Shown: positions 44,018 to 53,801, counted from the stretch's first letter. The stretch: 64,000 nucleotides of DNA from Tumebacillus permanentifrigoris (GCF_003148565.1 NZ_QGGL01000001.1:367792-431791), one strand, 5' to 3'. Notes: a model not told the origin generated them from the sequence alone. Numbers and translations: made by a program.

Positions 44018-45528
44018 GGAATCAATTTCCCCTTCCTCAGTTCCTCCTGAAACGCACGATACCGCTTGTATTTGTTGCTCAGCGTTTCGATGTAGCGATC
44101 CCAGCGCAGTTGGTCTTTGAGTTTTTTGTAGCGGGTCTTCAGCTTTTTCAAATACCGAACGGACCGCTTGTAGGACGGTCGGTTTTTTTCTAGAATGTAG
44201 CGCTCGGCGGCCTGATGATAGAGCGGGAACATGTAGGCGAGGTTGGCGGCCTCGACTTTTTTTACATCCTCTGATTTCAAGGCCGTCAGTTCTACCTCAT
44301 AGAATAGATGCAGGTCCACCCACCCCTGATACTGCTCATGTTCGAGCAGCGTTCGGGCGTACTCCGTGAAGCTATTCGGTAACAGGTCGACCAAGATCTG
44401 TTCCCAAGCCTGACCCGCAAGCTCCCCGCGCTCGTAGAGTTGTCGCCAGAAACTCAGGTAGCTGACCTGCTCGATTGGCGGGAGGCTCTGCATCTTGGGT
44501 TGCATCCAGTTCAACCACTCGGTCAGTCTGCTCCACCGTTCCTGCGCACCGAAGGATCGCAGGTAGGGGAAAAACCACGACGGCTGGAGTGCAGGTGTGA
44601 TCGCATCTGCCAGTTCCATCGCGTGGCGGTCGTCACCCATGATGATTTCGAGATGTAGCAGGGCCTGATGGAGCGATTTTTTGCGAATGGGTTCGGGTGG
44701 CGCGGTTGTGAAGCCCAACTCCTGCTCCAGTTCGGCTTGCACGCGGTGTCGCTCCGCTTGGAGCCAAGGCTCGTGTGCAAGCAGATGCGCCCAGACGCTG
44801 CCATAGATTGCAGACCAATCGGTGATCGTATCGTGTGCAGGGAACGCATGTTGCGACAGATACTCAATCGTGCTGAGCAGATCGGGTTCGTACTTTTCCT
44901 GAATGCGCGGTTGGTTCAGGTTCTCCAGCAGTTGCTGGATTTCCAGCATCCAGCGCTTGTCGTAGTGCAAGTAGCGGCCCTTCGCTTGCTCGTGGATCTC
45001 ATCGACGCCCTGCATCAGATAGAGCCAGACATGTAAGCGATAGAGCGATTTCTTGGCAAGGTCCCAGCCTTGACTGAGTGGAAGCAGTGTGGCTTTCCCA
45101 TTGTTGACGTATGTATCCAACGTATAGGGCCCGTTATAGGCCGGCATTTTTATGACGGAAGCAAAAAAAGGCGGCCAGTCCGCAACCGAATCGCTTTCTT
45201 TCGGGAAATGGGCCGGTTGTTTTTTCGCTAGAGGTCGTAACAATTCAGTTGGCGAGCGTCCGCCTTGGTCCAAGGCCTCGAACAGCACCGCCGCCATGTG
45301 CTTGCAATAGTCGCCATCGTGGCAGGTACAGGTGCTGGCGGGAAAGTCCTGGAGTTCAATCTCGACCCGGTAGCGAGCCCGTTCCCCGACGATGGCCCGC
45401 AGGGTTGCGTTTTCGAAGGTCAGGTCGCTCACGACACGATCCAGATAGTAGTTCCAGCCGCGTTTCAAGATCATCTCTGGGAAAGAAGCGTGAATTCTGG
45501 TGAAATCCACGTGGTCTAAACTGATCAC
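44014..45528 (-). CDS. SWIM zinc finger protein
   Basis: 504 residues. Near residue 65-85 lies CTCHDGDYCKH, the CxCxnCxH SWIM finger. The remaining ~400 residues are helical with many Trp and Leu and have no named domain. ATG 45528 begins MISLDHVDFTRI. It overlaps the SNF2 start by 4 bases, so both are made together. SWIM fingers bind DNA or protein; here the likely partner is the SNF2 translocase. Confidence 0.92.
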   Translation of the reverse strand: MISLDHVDFTRIHASFPEMILKRGWNYYLDRVVSDLTFENATLRAIVGERARYRVEIELQDFPASTCTCHDGDYCKHMAAVLFEALDQGGRSPTELLRPLAKKQPAHFPKESDSVADWPPFFASVIKMPAYNGPYTLDTYVNNGKATLLPLSQGWDLAKKSLYRLHVWLYLMQGVDEIHEQAKGRYLHYDKRWMLEIQQLLENLNQPRIQEKYEPDLLSTIEYLSQHAFPAHDTITDWSAIYGSVWAHLLAHEPWLQAERHRVQAELEQELGFTTAPPEPIRKKSLHQALLHLEIIMGDDRHAMELADAITPALQPSWFFPYLRSFGAQERWSRLTEWLNWMQPKMQSLPPIEQVSYLSFWRQLYERGELAGQAWEQILVDLLPNSFTEYARTLLEHEQYQGWVDLHLFYEVELTALKSEDVKKVEAANLAYMFPLYHQAAERYILEKNRPSYKRSVRYLKKLKTRYKKLKDQLRWDRYIETLSNKYKRYRAFQEELRKGKLIP

Positions 45529-45564
45529 CCTACTTGCCCCTTTCTGCGGAAGAACGTGATACTG

Positions 45565-46677
45565 TTATTTCCACCAAGTGGCGGTCGGGTACTTCGCCCC
45601 CCACGTGACGGTTTCGCCAATCATCGGTGTCGCAACCTCGACGTCTCGCTCCCGTGCCGATTTCGTGACGCGTTCCACCGGGTCTGTCCACTCGTGAAAT
45701 CCTAGCGTGAAGGCGGCCCAATGGATCGGGATCATGACGTTCCCTCGTACATCGAGATGCGCTTGCACCGTCTCCTCCGGCATCATATGGATCGCCGCCC
45801 AGCGTGCATCGTATTGGCCGCATTCCATGAAGGTCAGATCGAAGGGTCCGTACTTGTCGCCAATCTCTTGGAAATGCGGCCCATAGCCGCTGTCTCCACT
45901 GAAATAGACCTTGGTCTGCGTGCCGGCAATGACCCATGAACACCAAAGTGTGGCGTTGCGGTCGCTCAAACTTCTGCCAGAAAAGTGCCTTGCCGGGGTA
46001 CACGCGAGTTGGATTCCTTCATAGTCGAATTCGTCCCACCAATCATGCTCTTGGATCAGGTTCGGGTCGACACCCCATCGTTCGAGGTGACCCCCCACAC
46101 CTAGTGGGACGATGAACTGCCTGACTTTGTCCTTGATTTTCTTGATCGAGCCGTAATCCAAATGGTCGTAATGATCGTGGGAGAGCACGACCGCATCGAT
46201 CATCGGCAGTTCGTCAATTTTGAAAGGGAGTTCGCGGCTATACCGTTTGCCGCCGATGACCGGGAAGGGCGACGGCGCTTTTCCAAACATCGGGTCGAGC
46301 AAGAGCGTTTTCCCGTCCACTTCCAACATGAGCGCGGAATGCCCGAACCATGTGACCTTGGTTTGGTTCTGGCTTTGAGCGCGTGGGAACTCCACAGACC
46401 CCAGCGGGAACGACTTAGCCGGTCTGCGGTTGGGGTTTCCTCTTAGCAAGTCTCGCAGCATGGTCCGTGTCGTCTCGAAGTCAGAGTTCATCGCTGTGGG
46501 AATTTGATTGATGAATTTCTTGGCGCGGAAGTTCGCAGATTGCTCGTAAGCCTGCAACTTCGCCTTCGTTACTTTGCTTCCGAAAACGGGATGATAGTTC
46601 AACACGAGCCATACGACAAGCACGAGCCCAACAACCGTACTGATGATCGCGATCATACCGATACCTCTTCCATCCAC
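45565..46677 (-). CDS. MBL-fold metallo-hydrolase (UlaG/NAPE-PLD-like)
   Basis: 370 residues with an N-terminal membrane segment (about 6-25). The metallo-beta-lactamase fold is clear: TWFGHSALMLEVDGKTLLLDPMFG, then VVLSHDHYDHLDYG with the HxHxDH zinc site, 'FSGDSGYGPHF', and a final His in VMIPIHWAAFTLG. Closest in layout to the NAPE-PLD/UlaG group of lipid or lactone hydrolases. Membrane anchored, likely facing out. Standalone: 36 bases upstream of the SWIM gene in the same direction, perhaps part of its transcript. Confidence 0.9.
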   Translation of the reverse strand: MDGRGIGMIAIISTVVGLVLVVWLVLNYHPVFGSKVTKAKLQAYEQSANFRAKKFINQIPTAMNSDFETTRTMLRDLLRGNPNRRPAKSFPLGSVEFPRAQSQNQTKVTWFGHSALMLEVDGKTLLLDPMFGKAPSPFPVIGGKRYSRELPFKIDELPMIDAVVLSHDHYDHLDYGSIKKIKDKVRQFIVPLGVGGHLERWGVDPNLIQEHDWWDEFDYEGIQLACTPARHFSGRSLSDRNATLWCSWVIAGTQTKVYFSGDSGYGPHFQEIGDKYGPFDLTFMECGQYDARWAAIHMMPEETVQAHLDVRGNVMIPIHWAAFTLGFHEWTDPVERVTKSARERDVEVATPMIGETVTWGAKYPTATWWK

Positions 46678-46702
46678 TAGGATCTTGTACTTGGTTTTTT
46701 AC

Positions 46703-46746
46703 AAAAAAGACCTCTACCGCGATCCGTTACGCGGCGAGGTCTTTTC
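46703..46746 (-). terminator. Terminator of glnS
   Basis: Stem AAAAGACCTC / GAGGTCTTTT with a long, partly paired loop (CGCGATCCGTTACGCG), T run on the minus strand. Confidence 0.8.
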
Positions 46747-46765
46747 CTATTTCCCGCCGTCCGCT

Positions 46766-48415
46766 CTACTTGATCTGGAACGAACTTTTCAAGGAAACGA
46801 TTAGATTGAACACTTTGTGCTCCGGCGTGCTGTCCTTCGGGTCGACATTGAAGTAGCCATGACGGAAAAATTGAAACTTGTCCTGCGGCTGTGCCGTTTG
46901 CAGGTCTGCTCCGACATAGCCGTGTACCACTTCCAGCGAGTTCGGATTCATCCGGTCGATGAAATCTCCGTCCTCCTTGCTCCCGGTCAGCAAGGATTCG
47001 TACAGGCGGAATTCAACGGGAACCGCGCTTTTGGCATCGACCCAATGGATTGTGCCCTTCACTTTGCGGCCCGTGAAGCCGCTGCCGCTCTTGGTTTCCA
47101 CGTCGTAGGTGCAATGCAGTTCTACGACTTGGCCGTTTTCATCCTTCACCACATCATGGCACTTGATGAAGTAGGCGTTTTTCAAACGGACTTCGTTGCC
47201 GGGGAACAGGCGGAAGTATTTCGCAGCTGGGACTTCCATGAAGTCGTCCTGTTCAATGTAGATCTCACGCGAGAACGGGATCTGCTTCGTGCCCATCTCC
47301 GGCACTTCGGGATTCACTTCGGCATCCAGCAGTTCCACTTGATCCTCCGGGTAGTTGGTGATCACGACTTTCAGCGGTCGGATCACACCCATCGTGCGCG
47401 GTGCTTTGAGCTTGAGGTCTTCGCGGATGTAATGTTCGAGCATCTTGTAATCGACTTCGCCACTGCCGACCGTCACGCCCAGTTCACGCACGAACGTGCG
47501 GATCGACTCCGGCGTGAATCCGCGTCTGCGCAGGCCGGAGATCGTCGGCATCCGCGGGTCATCCCACCCATCGACGACGCCTTCGTCGACCAGTTTTTTC
47601 AGGTAGCGCTTGCTCATGATCGTATCGGTGAGGCTCAATCTGCCGAATTCGTATTGGTGCGAGATATGCGGCATCTCGCATTCACGGATCACCCAATCGT
47701 ACAGCGGGCGTTGGTCTTTGAATTCGAGCGTGCAAAGCGAGTGCGAGACGCCCTCGATCGCGTCCTCTAGCGGATGGGCAAACGCGTACATCGGGTAGAT
47801 GCACCACTTGTCACCCGTGTTGTGGTGAGTCGCGTGCGCGATGCGGTAGATGACCGGGTCGCGCAAGTTGATGTTCGGGGAGGACATGTCGATTTTGGCG
47901 CGCAGGACTTTTTCGCCGTCCTTGAATTCACCCGCGCGCATACGAGCAAACAAATCGAGATTCTCCTCGACCGTGCGATCGCGGAATGGGCTGTTCTGAC
48001 CTGGTTCGGTCAAGGTTCCGCGCGTTTGGCGGATCTCTTCGGCAGACAGATCATCGACAAATGCGTTCCCCTTTTTGATCAGCACCACAGCGCGGTCGTA
48101 CATTTCCTCAAAATAGTCGGAGGCAAAAAACAGCCCGTCCCAGGTAAACCCAAGCCACGCGACATCTTCTTTGATCGCATTCACGTACTCGACATCTTCT
48201 TTGAGCGGGTTCGTATCGTCAAAGCGCAAGTTGGTTTTGCCGTTGAAATCCTTGGCGATCTCAAAGTTGATGCAGATCGATTTGGCATGTCCGATATGTA
48301 AGTACCCATTCGGTTCTGGCGGGAAGCGGGTCACAACCTGTTGGACCTTGCCCGCTTGCAGATCTTCTTTGACAATCTCCCGAATGAAGTCGGAAGAATT
48401 CGATGTGGTTTCCAT
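46766..48415 (-). CDS. glnS: Glutaminyl-tRNA synthetase
   Basis: Class I synthetase charging tRNA-Gln with glutamine, 549 residues, near the 550 of E. coli Gln[20 protein letters not shown] contains the HIGH motif, 'RFDDTNP' follows, and the KMSKS equivalent is [12 protein letters not shown]. The C-terminal beta-barrel anticodon region is complete. ATG 48415 has GAGAGG upstream; the frame opens earlier. Most Bacillota lack GlnRS and make Gln-tRNA by Glu-tRNA amidation (GatCAB). Its presence here is notable and may mark transfer, though some Paenibacillus-type bacteria have it. Confidence 0.95.
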   Translation of the reverse strand: METTSNSSDFIREIVKEDLQAGKVQQVVTRFPPEPNGYLHIGHAKSICINFEIAKDFNGKTNLRFDDTNPLKEDVEYVNAIKEDVAWLGFTWDGLFFASDYFEEMYDRAVVLIKKGNAFVDDLSAEEIRQTRGTLTEPGQNSPFRDRTVEENLDLFARMRAGEFKDGEKVLRAKIDMSSPNINLRDPVIYRIAHATHHNTGDKWCIYPMYAFAHPLEDAIEGVSHSLCTLEFKDQRPLYDWVIRECEMPHISHQYEFGRLSLTDTIMSKRYLKKLVDEGVVDGWDDPRMPTISGLRRRGFTPESIRTFVRELGVTVGSGEVDYKMLEHYIREDLKLKAPRTMGVIRPLKVVITNYPEDQVELLDAEVNPEVPEMGTKQIPFSREIYIEQDDFMEVPAAKYFRLFPGNEVRLKNAYFIKCHDVVKDENGQVVELHCTYDVETKSGSGFTGRKVKGTIHWVDAKSAVPVEFRLYESLLTGSKEDGDFIDRMNPNSLEVVHGYVGADLQTAQPQDKFQFFRHGYFNVDPKDSTPEHKVFNLIVSLKSSFQIK

Positions 48416-48556
48416 AGTACCAACCTCTCGGCAATGTATTTCCTCTATCATACAAAAAAAGGGTGAGCAAGGGAAAGGCATTTTTTAGCCATCCCCTTTT
48501 GTACTCTCCCCTCTCCAGAACCGGTTCAAACGGTTTCCTTTGTATCAAAAACGAAG

Positions 48557-48898
48557 CTAGGCCTTCTTAACGAATTCGGACTTTAATTTCATCGCGCCGA
48601 ACCCCTCGATCTTGCAATCAATATCATGGTCGCCATCCACCAGACGGATGTTTTTTACCTTTGTGCCCATTTTCAGAGTGGACGAACTGCCTTTTACTTT
48701 CAGGTCTTTGATGACGGTTACCGAATCACCGTCGGTCAGGACATTGCCATTTGCATCTTTGACAACCTTTGCCTCTTCACCATTCGGAGTTTCTACTTCT
48801 AAACTCCACTCATGCGCACATTCTGGGCAGATAAAAACTCCGCCATCCTCGTAGGTGTATTCCGAATGACAACTTGGGCAATTTGGCAACGTAGACAT
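48557..48898 (-). CDS. yjdM: YjdM/PhnA family zinc-ribbon protein
   Basis: 113 residues from ATG 48898 ([18 protein letters not shown]) with GGGGGAAAT upstream. N-terminal zinc ribbon CPSC...CPEC, then the PhnA-type beta domain '[28 protein letters not shown]' and '[15 protein letters not shown]'-like end. Once called alkylphosphonate utilisation protein PhnA, but a role in phosphonate use is not supported for YjdM. No phn genes nearby. Confidence 0.9.
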   Translation of the reverse strand: MSTLPNCPSCHSEYTYEDGGVFICPECAHEWSLEVETPNGEEAKVVKDANGNVLTDGDSVTVIKDLKVKGSSSTLKMGTKVKNIRLVDGDHDIDCKIEGFGAMKLKSEFVKKA

Positions 48899-49091
48899 AC
48901 TTTTATTTCCCCCACTCGAGATCATACGATCCGATATGAAATCTATTTTTGATTTCGCTTTTTACAAGTTTGTAAGAGTAGCAATTGTGAACTTGAAAGT
49001 ACAAAAAACCACGTAAATCGCTCTTCAACGGCTTATATACTATCACAGTCGTCTCCCCTTGACAAACCTGCCGCCAATGTGGCCACTGCCG

Positions 49092-50495
49092 CTACAAAGG
49101 GATACGTACCCTGAAAGTACTGCCCTCGCCAACGGTGCTCTCCACCTGAATCGTACCCCGACTGGCATCCACGATGTTCTTGGCGATCGCAAGACCCAAT
49201 CCATGCCCCCCCGTTTTACGCGTTCGCGACTTATCTTGGCGGTAGAATCGGTCGAAGATGCGAGGCAGCGCTTCGGTCGCGATGCCGATCCCGGTATCCT
49301 GCACTTCGATGGTGAGAAAGCGGACCCCCTTCTCCATCCCATCGGCAAGCCGTACCTGTACCGATCCTTTGTCTGGCGTATACTTAATCGCATTGTCGAG
49401 TAACAGCACGAGCAGCTGCGTAGCTTTTTCCGCGTCCCAATTCACCAGTAACTCATCGGGAGCATCGAGATGAATGGCGATGTCCTTCGCTTGGGCCACT
49501 GGCTGGAGTTTATGACGTACAGTTTCCGCTGCTGCCTTCAGATTGAAGACAGAACGATCCAGCACGAAGTCATCGGAATCCGTACGGGCCAGATGCAACA
49601 GCTCTCCGACCAGCTTCGTGATCGAGTTGACCTCATCCTTCATGCCGATCAGCACGTTCTTGGAGAAGGGATCGCCCTCGATGCTTTCTTCGAGTTGCAG
49701 CGCTTCGATCGATCTGAGCATGACGCTTAGCGGGGTGCGCAATTCATGGGAGGCATCTGCGACGAACTCGCGTTGCCGCGCATACGCTCTTGCAATCGGT
49801 TGTATCGCTTTGCGCGACATCAGTTGGCTGAACCATAAGGCCAGCACAAAAAACAGGAGCGCCATCCCGACCAACAGCATGAGCAGCCAACGGAACAGAT
49901 CATGCTGGAACGTCACTTCCTTTCCTACATATAAAGTGCCAACCCGCACCTGCTTCACGATCAACTCGCGGTCGGTGACGAGGAATCTTGCGCTTTTTCC
50001 CGGGTTCGGGTGTCCAAGCTCGTCTGTGGACAAATTGGCGAACGTTTGCAAGGTCACTTTCTCGATTCCGCCCCCCTTGAACTGGCCCTCCGAGATCGCT
50101 TCCATCACCTGCGTACGCAATTCCGGCTGAATCTCATCCGCCAAATGCAGATCCCCATTTTCCGAGAGCAAGTAATAGAACGATTGGTCGGTGCTCGTCG
50201 AAAAGGCTTCCTCTACGGAGCGCGGGGGGCGTCGAGTCGGGTTGCTGTCTTGGTCCGCCCACTTTTGCAGGGTGTGAATTTCACTGTTGGCGAGGTCGTT
50301 CAGACGGGCTCGCTGGTCGTTCCAGATGAACAGATAGAGCAGGACATACACCAAGATGACGAACAAACTGAGAAACGCAATCAGGACGCCGCTGTATTGC
50401 AACGTGAGCTTATTGCGCGTCCGGTCGAACAAATCGCCATCGAATAGCCGCTTTTTTAGAGAGCCCAAGTTACGCTTCAATTTTATACCCGACAC
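49092..50495 (-). CDS. Sensor histidine kinase
   Basis: 467 residues. TM1 about 35-57, extracellular sensor about 60-180, TM2 about 185-205, then HAMP-like linker, HisKA (FVADASHELRTPLSVM, phospho-acceptor His), and HATPase (N box LVLLLDNAIKYTP, G1 DTGIGI, G2 GGHGLGLAI). The start (GTG 50495) lies inside the last codons of the regulator gene, overlap 26 bases, though a TTG a few codons later is also possible. Partner is the regulator at 50470-51147. Signal unknown. Confidence 0.92.
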   Translation of the reverse strand: MSGIKLKRNLGSLKKRLFDGDLFDRTRNKLTLQYSGVLIAFLSLFVILVYVLLYLFIWNDQRARLNDLANSEIHTLQKWADQDSNPTRRPPRSVEEAFSTSTDQSFYYLLSENGDLHLADEIQPELRTQVMEAISEGQFKGGGIEKVTLQTFANLSTDELGHPNPGKSARFLVTDRELIVKQVRVGTLYVGKEVTFQHDLFRWLLMLLVGMALLFFVLALWFSQLMSRKAIQPIARAYARQREFVADASHELRTPLSVMLRSIEALQLEESIEGDPFSKNVLIGMKDEVNSITKLVGELLHLARTDSDDFVLDRSVFNLKAAAETVRHKLQPVAQAKDIAIHLDAPDELLVNWDAEKATQLLVLLLDNAIKYTPDKGSVQVRLADGMEKGVRFLTIEVQDTGIGIATEALPRIFDRFYRQDKSRTRKTGGHGLGLAIAKNIVDASRGTIQVESTVGEGSTFRVRIPL

Positions 50496-51147
50496 CTCTC
50501 ACGCTCAAAATGAGCCCTTGTAAATGGGCAGGCTCGAGCTTTTTGCGGATTAATTTCACGGTCGCATCGATCGTTTTCAGATGCACTTCGGCATCAATCC
50601 CCCACACTTTATCCAGAATGATCTCGCGTGACAGGGTGAGTCCCTTGTTCTGCAACAGCAGGTCTAGGATTTGAAATTCGCGCGGGGACAATTGGATTTC
50701 ACGGTCGCCTTGGCGGACGATCTGACTTGTCCGTTGCAGTTCCAGATCGCGGAATCGGATGACATCCTCCTGCAGGGGGACGAAGGTTCTGCGCATCAAG
50801 GCGCGCAACCGCGCCAACAACTCGTCCATCTCGAACGGCTTGACCAGATAATCGTCAGCTCCCGAATCGAGACCTTCGATGCGATCCTGCAAGGCATCTC
50901 GCGCCGTCAGCATCAGAACTGCACCCAGATACCCGACCTGGCGCAGTTTGGCGCACGTATCGCGGCCATTCCCGTCCGGCATCATCCAATCGAGCACGAC
51001 GACGTCGTAGCTGGAAGCCATCGCATAGTCGAACGCATCGTTGCCGGTCGTGACCCAATCCACCGTGCCGCCCGTTTTTTTCTTCAGCATATGTGCGGTC
51101 AATTCGCCCAGCCGGAGATCGTCTTCCGCCAGTAAGATCTTCATCAC
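50470..51147 (-). CDS. OmpR-family response regulator
   Basis: 225 residues: receiver with acidic pocket AEDD (8-9), phospho-acceptor in VVVLDWMMPDG, Thr in LMLTARD, Lys in YLVKPFE; then winged-helix DNA-binding domain ending LILSVRGVGYKIEA, as usual. Start could be GTG 51147 or ATG 51144. First gene of the two-component operon. The divergent gene at 51283 (secreted protein) shares the intergenic region and is a possible target. Confidence 0.94.
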   Translation of the reverse strand: MMKILLAEDDLRLGELTAHMLKKKTGGTVDWVTTGNDAFDYAMASSYDVVVLDWMMPDGNGRDTCAKLRQVGYLGAVLMLTARDALQDRIEGLDSGADDYLVKPFEMDELLARLRALMRRTFVPLQEDVIRFRDLELQRTSQIVRQGDREIQLSPREFQILDLLLQNKGLTLSREIILDKVWGIDAEVHLKTIDATVKLIRKKLEPAHLQGLILSVRGVGYKIEA

Positions 51148-51282
51148 CTTGCCCCATTTCCGGTTACACTTCTTAAAAAAAGTATAATCGAAAGAATCCG
51201 TGCTTTCACCATATTTTCTCCAAGTTTAAGTAGTATTTGTATCAAGAGATACAACATCCCATATGAAGAGAGGAAGATAAAA

Positions 51283-52038
51283 ATGAACAAAAAAACGATT
51301 ACCATCCTCACCAGCACGTTGGCGGTCCTGTTAGTAGCAAGCGGAGGGCTCGCGCTCAGCAGTACGAACAAGGTGTTTGCTGCATCGACAAGTGCGGATG
51401 GCATGGGCTGCCAAGCTCCGGACGGCAAAGCGAAAAATAACGCGGGTGGCAAGCCGGCTCCAGCTCCGGCTCCAGCCCCTTCCCCGGCTACTCCGTCTGC
51501 TCCCACAAACACAACGGGCACTCCGAGCGGCACACCTTCGAATCCAAATGGAACTTCCGTGGTGATCTCCGGTGGATACGCCACAGACCCACAGGACAAG
51601 GGCCGACCGGTCGTGCTGATTGCCGCAGCGCTTGGCGTACCCACGGAGGTGTTTCGTGAAGCATTTAGCGGGGTAACTCCAGCAGGTCTGGAACGCGGCC
51701 CAAGCCCGGAGGAAGCCCAACGAAACAAAGCCGCCCTGCTGAAAGTCCTCGCCCCTTATGGGATCACCAACGAACGCTTAGATGAGGTGTCGAACTTCTA
51801 CCGCTACAACGGGCAAAAAAGCAAAACGTGGCAAGTGACTCCGGCCAGCGCAACGGCGATTGTTACGAATGGCGTGGTGACGGGTGTCACGATTACGAAT
51901 CCTGGAGCCGGGTATTCTTCCAATCCCACAGTAACCGTAACGGGACCAAACGGAACCTTCACTGCGACCGCTACCTTGTCCTACTCGAAAGACTTTAAAA
52001 CCAATGGGAGTATTGCTTCGATCACGATCAATAAATAG
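51283..52038 (+). CDS. Secreted protein of unknown function, 251 aa
   Basis: Signal peptide (MNKKTITILTSTLAVLLVAS..., cut after VFAAS). A Pro/Ala linker (PAPAPAPAPSPATPSAP) and a Gly/Ser/Thr stretch follow. The middle (about 100-165, DPQDKGRPVVLIAAALGVPTEVFREAFSGVTP) is a helical region of the type also found in secreted proteins with the KSLADIA block. The C-terminal ~70 residues form strands with 'GVTITNPGAGYSSNPTVTVTGPNG', a beta-sandwich-like motif often seen in repeats of surface proteins. Function unknown; surface-exposed. It is divergent from the two-component operon, so regulation by it is plausible. Confidence 0.75.
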   Translation: MNKKTITILTSTLAVLLVASGGLALSSTNKVFAASTSADGMGCQAPDGKAKNNAGGKPAPAPAPAPSPATPSAPTNTTGTPSGTPSNPNGTSVVISGGYATDPQDKGRPVVLIAAALGVPTEVFREAFSGVTPAGLERGPSPEEAQRNKAALLKVLAPYGITNERLDEVSNFYRYNGQKSKTWQVTPASATAIVTNGVVTGVTITNPGAGYSSNPTVTVTGPNGTFTATATLSYSKDFKTNGSIASITINK

Positions 52039-52068
52039 GCAGTAGTCAGTACCCCCGCTTAGCAAAAA

Positions 52069-52101
52069 TAGCGCCTTCCGCAAACGTGGAAGGCGCTTTT
52101 T
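52069..52101 (+). terminator. Terminator of secreted-protein gene
   Basis: Stem AGCGCCTTCC / GGAAGGCGCT with T run. Confidence 0.85.
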
Positions 52102-52247
52102 CGTATGCCTCGTCCTCAAGCAAATCCGTCATGGCAAAACCAAAAGCGGTTGCCATGTGTAGGACAGCGACGAATGGGAGGAGGAATGACGCGAGGGACA
52201 GGTGATAAACAGACGAGTTCAAATGGCGGCGACTTGAAGTCACATTT

Positions 52248-52715
52248 TTAACGATTTACGTGGGCGTCAGGAGCCTTGTCCGCTACAAGATTCAAGACGA
52301 TGTTATGTTCAAGATACGCCTTCAGCCCACAGAGCAGTATCGTGTATCCTCCCATTGAGTCAATGGCTCGATTTACGATCTCATCCCCTGTGCCTGCGAA
52401 CCCTGAGTTCGAAATCGTGACAAAGGTTTCGTTATCTGTTCGCGGAGTAAAGACCCACTCGGTAAGGGTGCTGTCCGACCATTCGACCAAAATCCGCTTG
52501 TTTTGCTCAAGTTCTTTTACAAACACATCAGCCGATGCGCCGTACATCTCCCACTCCCACCGCACCTGCTGACCCGCTTCCAATCTCCCGCTACTTTTCG
52601 TGAACCAAATTTTCGTTGTCATTGCCGGATCGATAAAAGCCTCGAATACCTCTTCAGTCGATTTTCTGATGAGCATTTCCGCTTTCACAATCGGTGTATG
52701 ATTCAATGTTGCCAC
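52248..52715 (-). CDS. SRPBCC family protein
   Basis: 155 residues. GTG 52715 has GAAAGGGG eight bases upstream, giving start VATLNHTPIVKAEMLI; frames open further, so the start is uncertain. 'IRKSTEEVFEAFIDPAMTTKIWFTKSSG' and 'YGASADVFVKELEQNKRILVEW' are START-like ligand-pocket elements. Unlike the SRPBCC at 34992 there is no adjacent ArsR gene. Nearest neighbour is the type I toxin locus on the other side. Confidence 0.85.
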   Translation of the reverse strand: MATLNHTPIVKAEMLIRKSTEEVFEAFIDPAMTTKIWFTKSSGRLEAGQQVRWEWEMYGASADVFVKELEQNKRILVEWSDSTLTEWVFTPRTDNETFVTISNSGFAGTGDEIVNRAIDSMGGYTILLCGLKAYLEHNIVLNLVADKAPDAHVNR

Positions 52716-53013
52716 TTTGAAAGCCCCTTTCATTGTTTGTTCCAGCGTAATGATCAAAGTGAGAGTCAGCGATTTTTAGAGAAGCCCCATAACACTTAGT
52801 TAACAATACGTGACATAGATATATTTGTAAATCTACCTTCTTAGAAAATACAGTAAAGAATGATTCTTCACGCCATCGTCCGTGCATGATATTGAACAGA
52901 AGCGTACTCCACGTGCTCACCTCACAAACGCAAAAAGACCTCAACCACGATGATATACGTAGCGAGATCTCCCTTTTCTTGTATCCTCAATGACGAATCG
53001 GCTCAGAGACGGT

Positions 53014-53130
53014 ATGACGGAATTTCAGACATTGACGGTGATGATTGCATTTGGTTCGCTTGTAGCTGCGATCATTTTCGGCATGTTAACTGTACTCCTG
53101 GCCATACTCAACCTAACAAAAAAGAAATAG
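53014..53130 (+). CDS. Holin-like membrane peptide, type I toxin (third locus)
   Basis: 38 residues, MTEFQTLTVMIAFGSLVAAI then IFGMLTVLLAILNLTKKK: one or two short hydrophobic segments and a Lys tail, like 'putative holin-like toxin' proteins. Same length as the toxins at 33880 and 34332 but diverged. No ribosome site is seen before ATG 53014, unlike the other two; an in-frame ATG lies 24 bases upstream. The stop lies in the hairpin that ends the antisense RNA. Confidence 0.8.
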   Translation: MTEFQTLTVMIAFGSLVAAIIFGMLTVLLAILNLTKKK

Positions 53131-53272
53131 ACCTCCCTTGAGCTTCACAGGCTAGGAAGAGGTCTATTTCCAGCTTAACATTGAGCCGACACCCTTGATG
53201 GGTATCAGTTGTGCAAACGGCCGTAGGTGTAATCAGCACCTGCGGTCATTTTTTAGTTTATTCATTTCTTCT
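53119..53272 (-). ncRNA. Antisense RNA antitoxin of third toxin (predicted)
   Basis: Promoter TTGAGA (53303-53308), 18 bp, TAGAAT (53279-53284). Terminator stem GAAATAGACCTC/GAGGTCTATTTC: positions that differ from the other two loci (GAAATAGATCGCC/GGCGATCTATTTC) are compensated on the other arm, so pairing is kept. Also shares the GACCGCAGGTG-type hairpin. Confidence 0.75.
53219..53254 (+). terminator. Terminator of third toxin mRNA
   Basis: Stem GGCCGTAGGTG / CACCTGCGGTC then ATTTTTT. Homologous to 34077-34112 and 34536-34571. Confidence 0.8.
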
Positions 53273-53357
53273 GGTTCCATTCTACCATAAGCGGTAATGG
53301 ATTCTCAATGCCTGTTTCTCTGCTTCTAAGGCAAGGGTGGTTACTAACTTGTTTGTC

Positions 53358-53801
53358 TTAGCCCTTGATCAATATCTGCAAAAGTCGGTTCAAATCCCCG
53401 ACCTCATCGCCTAGAACGGAGAAGAACGCTCGGTCCCTCTCTTCTACAGCTTGAACCGCGCGTGAAGCGATCTCGTCTCCAGATGCGGTTACCGATATGA
53501 CATTTGCTCTCGAATCAGTGGGGTGAGGGCTGCGTTGTATATATCCTTTTTTCTCTAACGTTCTCAGCACCTGTGACGTAACGTTTACATCGATCTTCAC
53601 ATGCTGGGCCAATTGAACTTGGGTGATACCGGCATGATCATTTCTTTCATTTAACCATTTGGCGGAAAAGAGCAGAACAAACTGCGGATGTGTCAGATCA
53701 AACGGTTCTAATGCAGTCCGCATCGCCTTTTGCCAAGTTGTTGTTACTTGCCACAGCATAAAACCCGGGCTTTCCTCCGCCTCATTGAAATTGGATTTCA
53801 C
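53358..53801 (-). CDS. MarR family transcriptional regulator
   Basis: 147 residues from GTG 53801, with GGGAGG eight bases upstream. 'LTHPQFVLLFSAKWLNERNDHAGITQVQLAQHVKIDVNVTSQVLRTL' is the winged helix, and 'HPTDSRANVISVTASG' the wing. It overlaps the end of the EVE gene, so it is the last of a three-gene operon SRPBCC-EVE-MarR and likely controls it. Confidence 0.9.
   Translation of the reverse strand: MKSNFNEAEESPGFMLWQVTTTWQKAMRTALEPFDLTHPQFVLLFSAKWLNERNDHAGITQVQLAQHVKIDVNVTSQVLRTLEKKGYIQRSPHPTDSRANVISVTASGDEIASRAVQAVEERDRAFFSVLGDEVGDLNRLLQILIKG

Noticed and set aside
52046-52243. 65-aa minus-strand frame
   Set aside because: Crosses the terminator at 52069-52101, lacks a ribosome site and resembles no protein.
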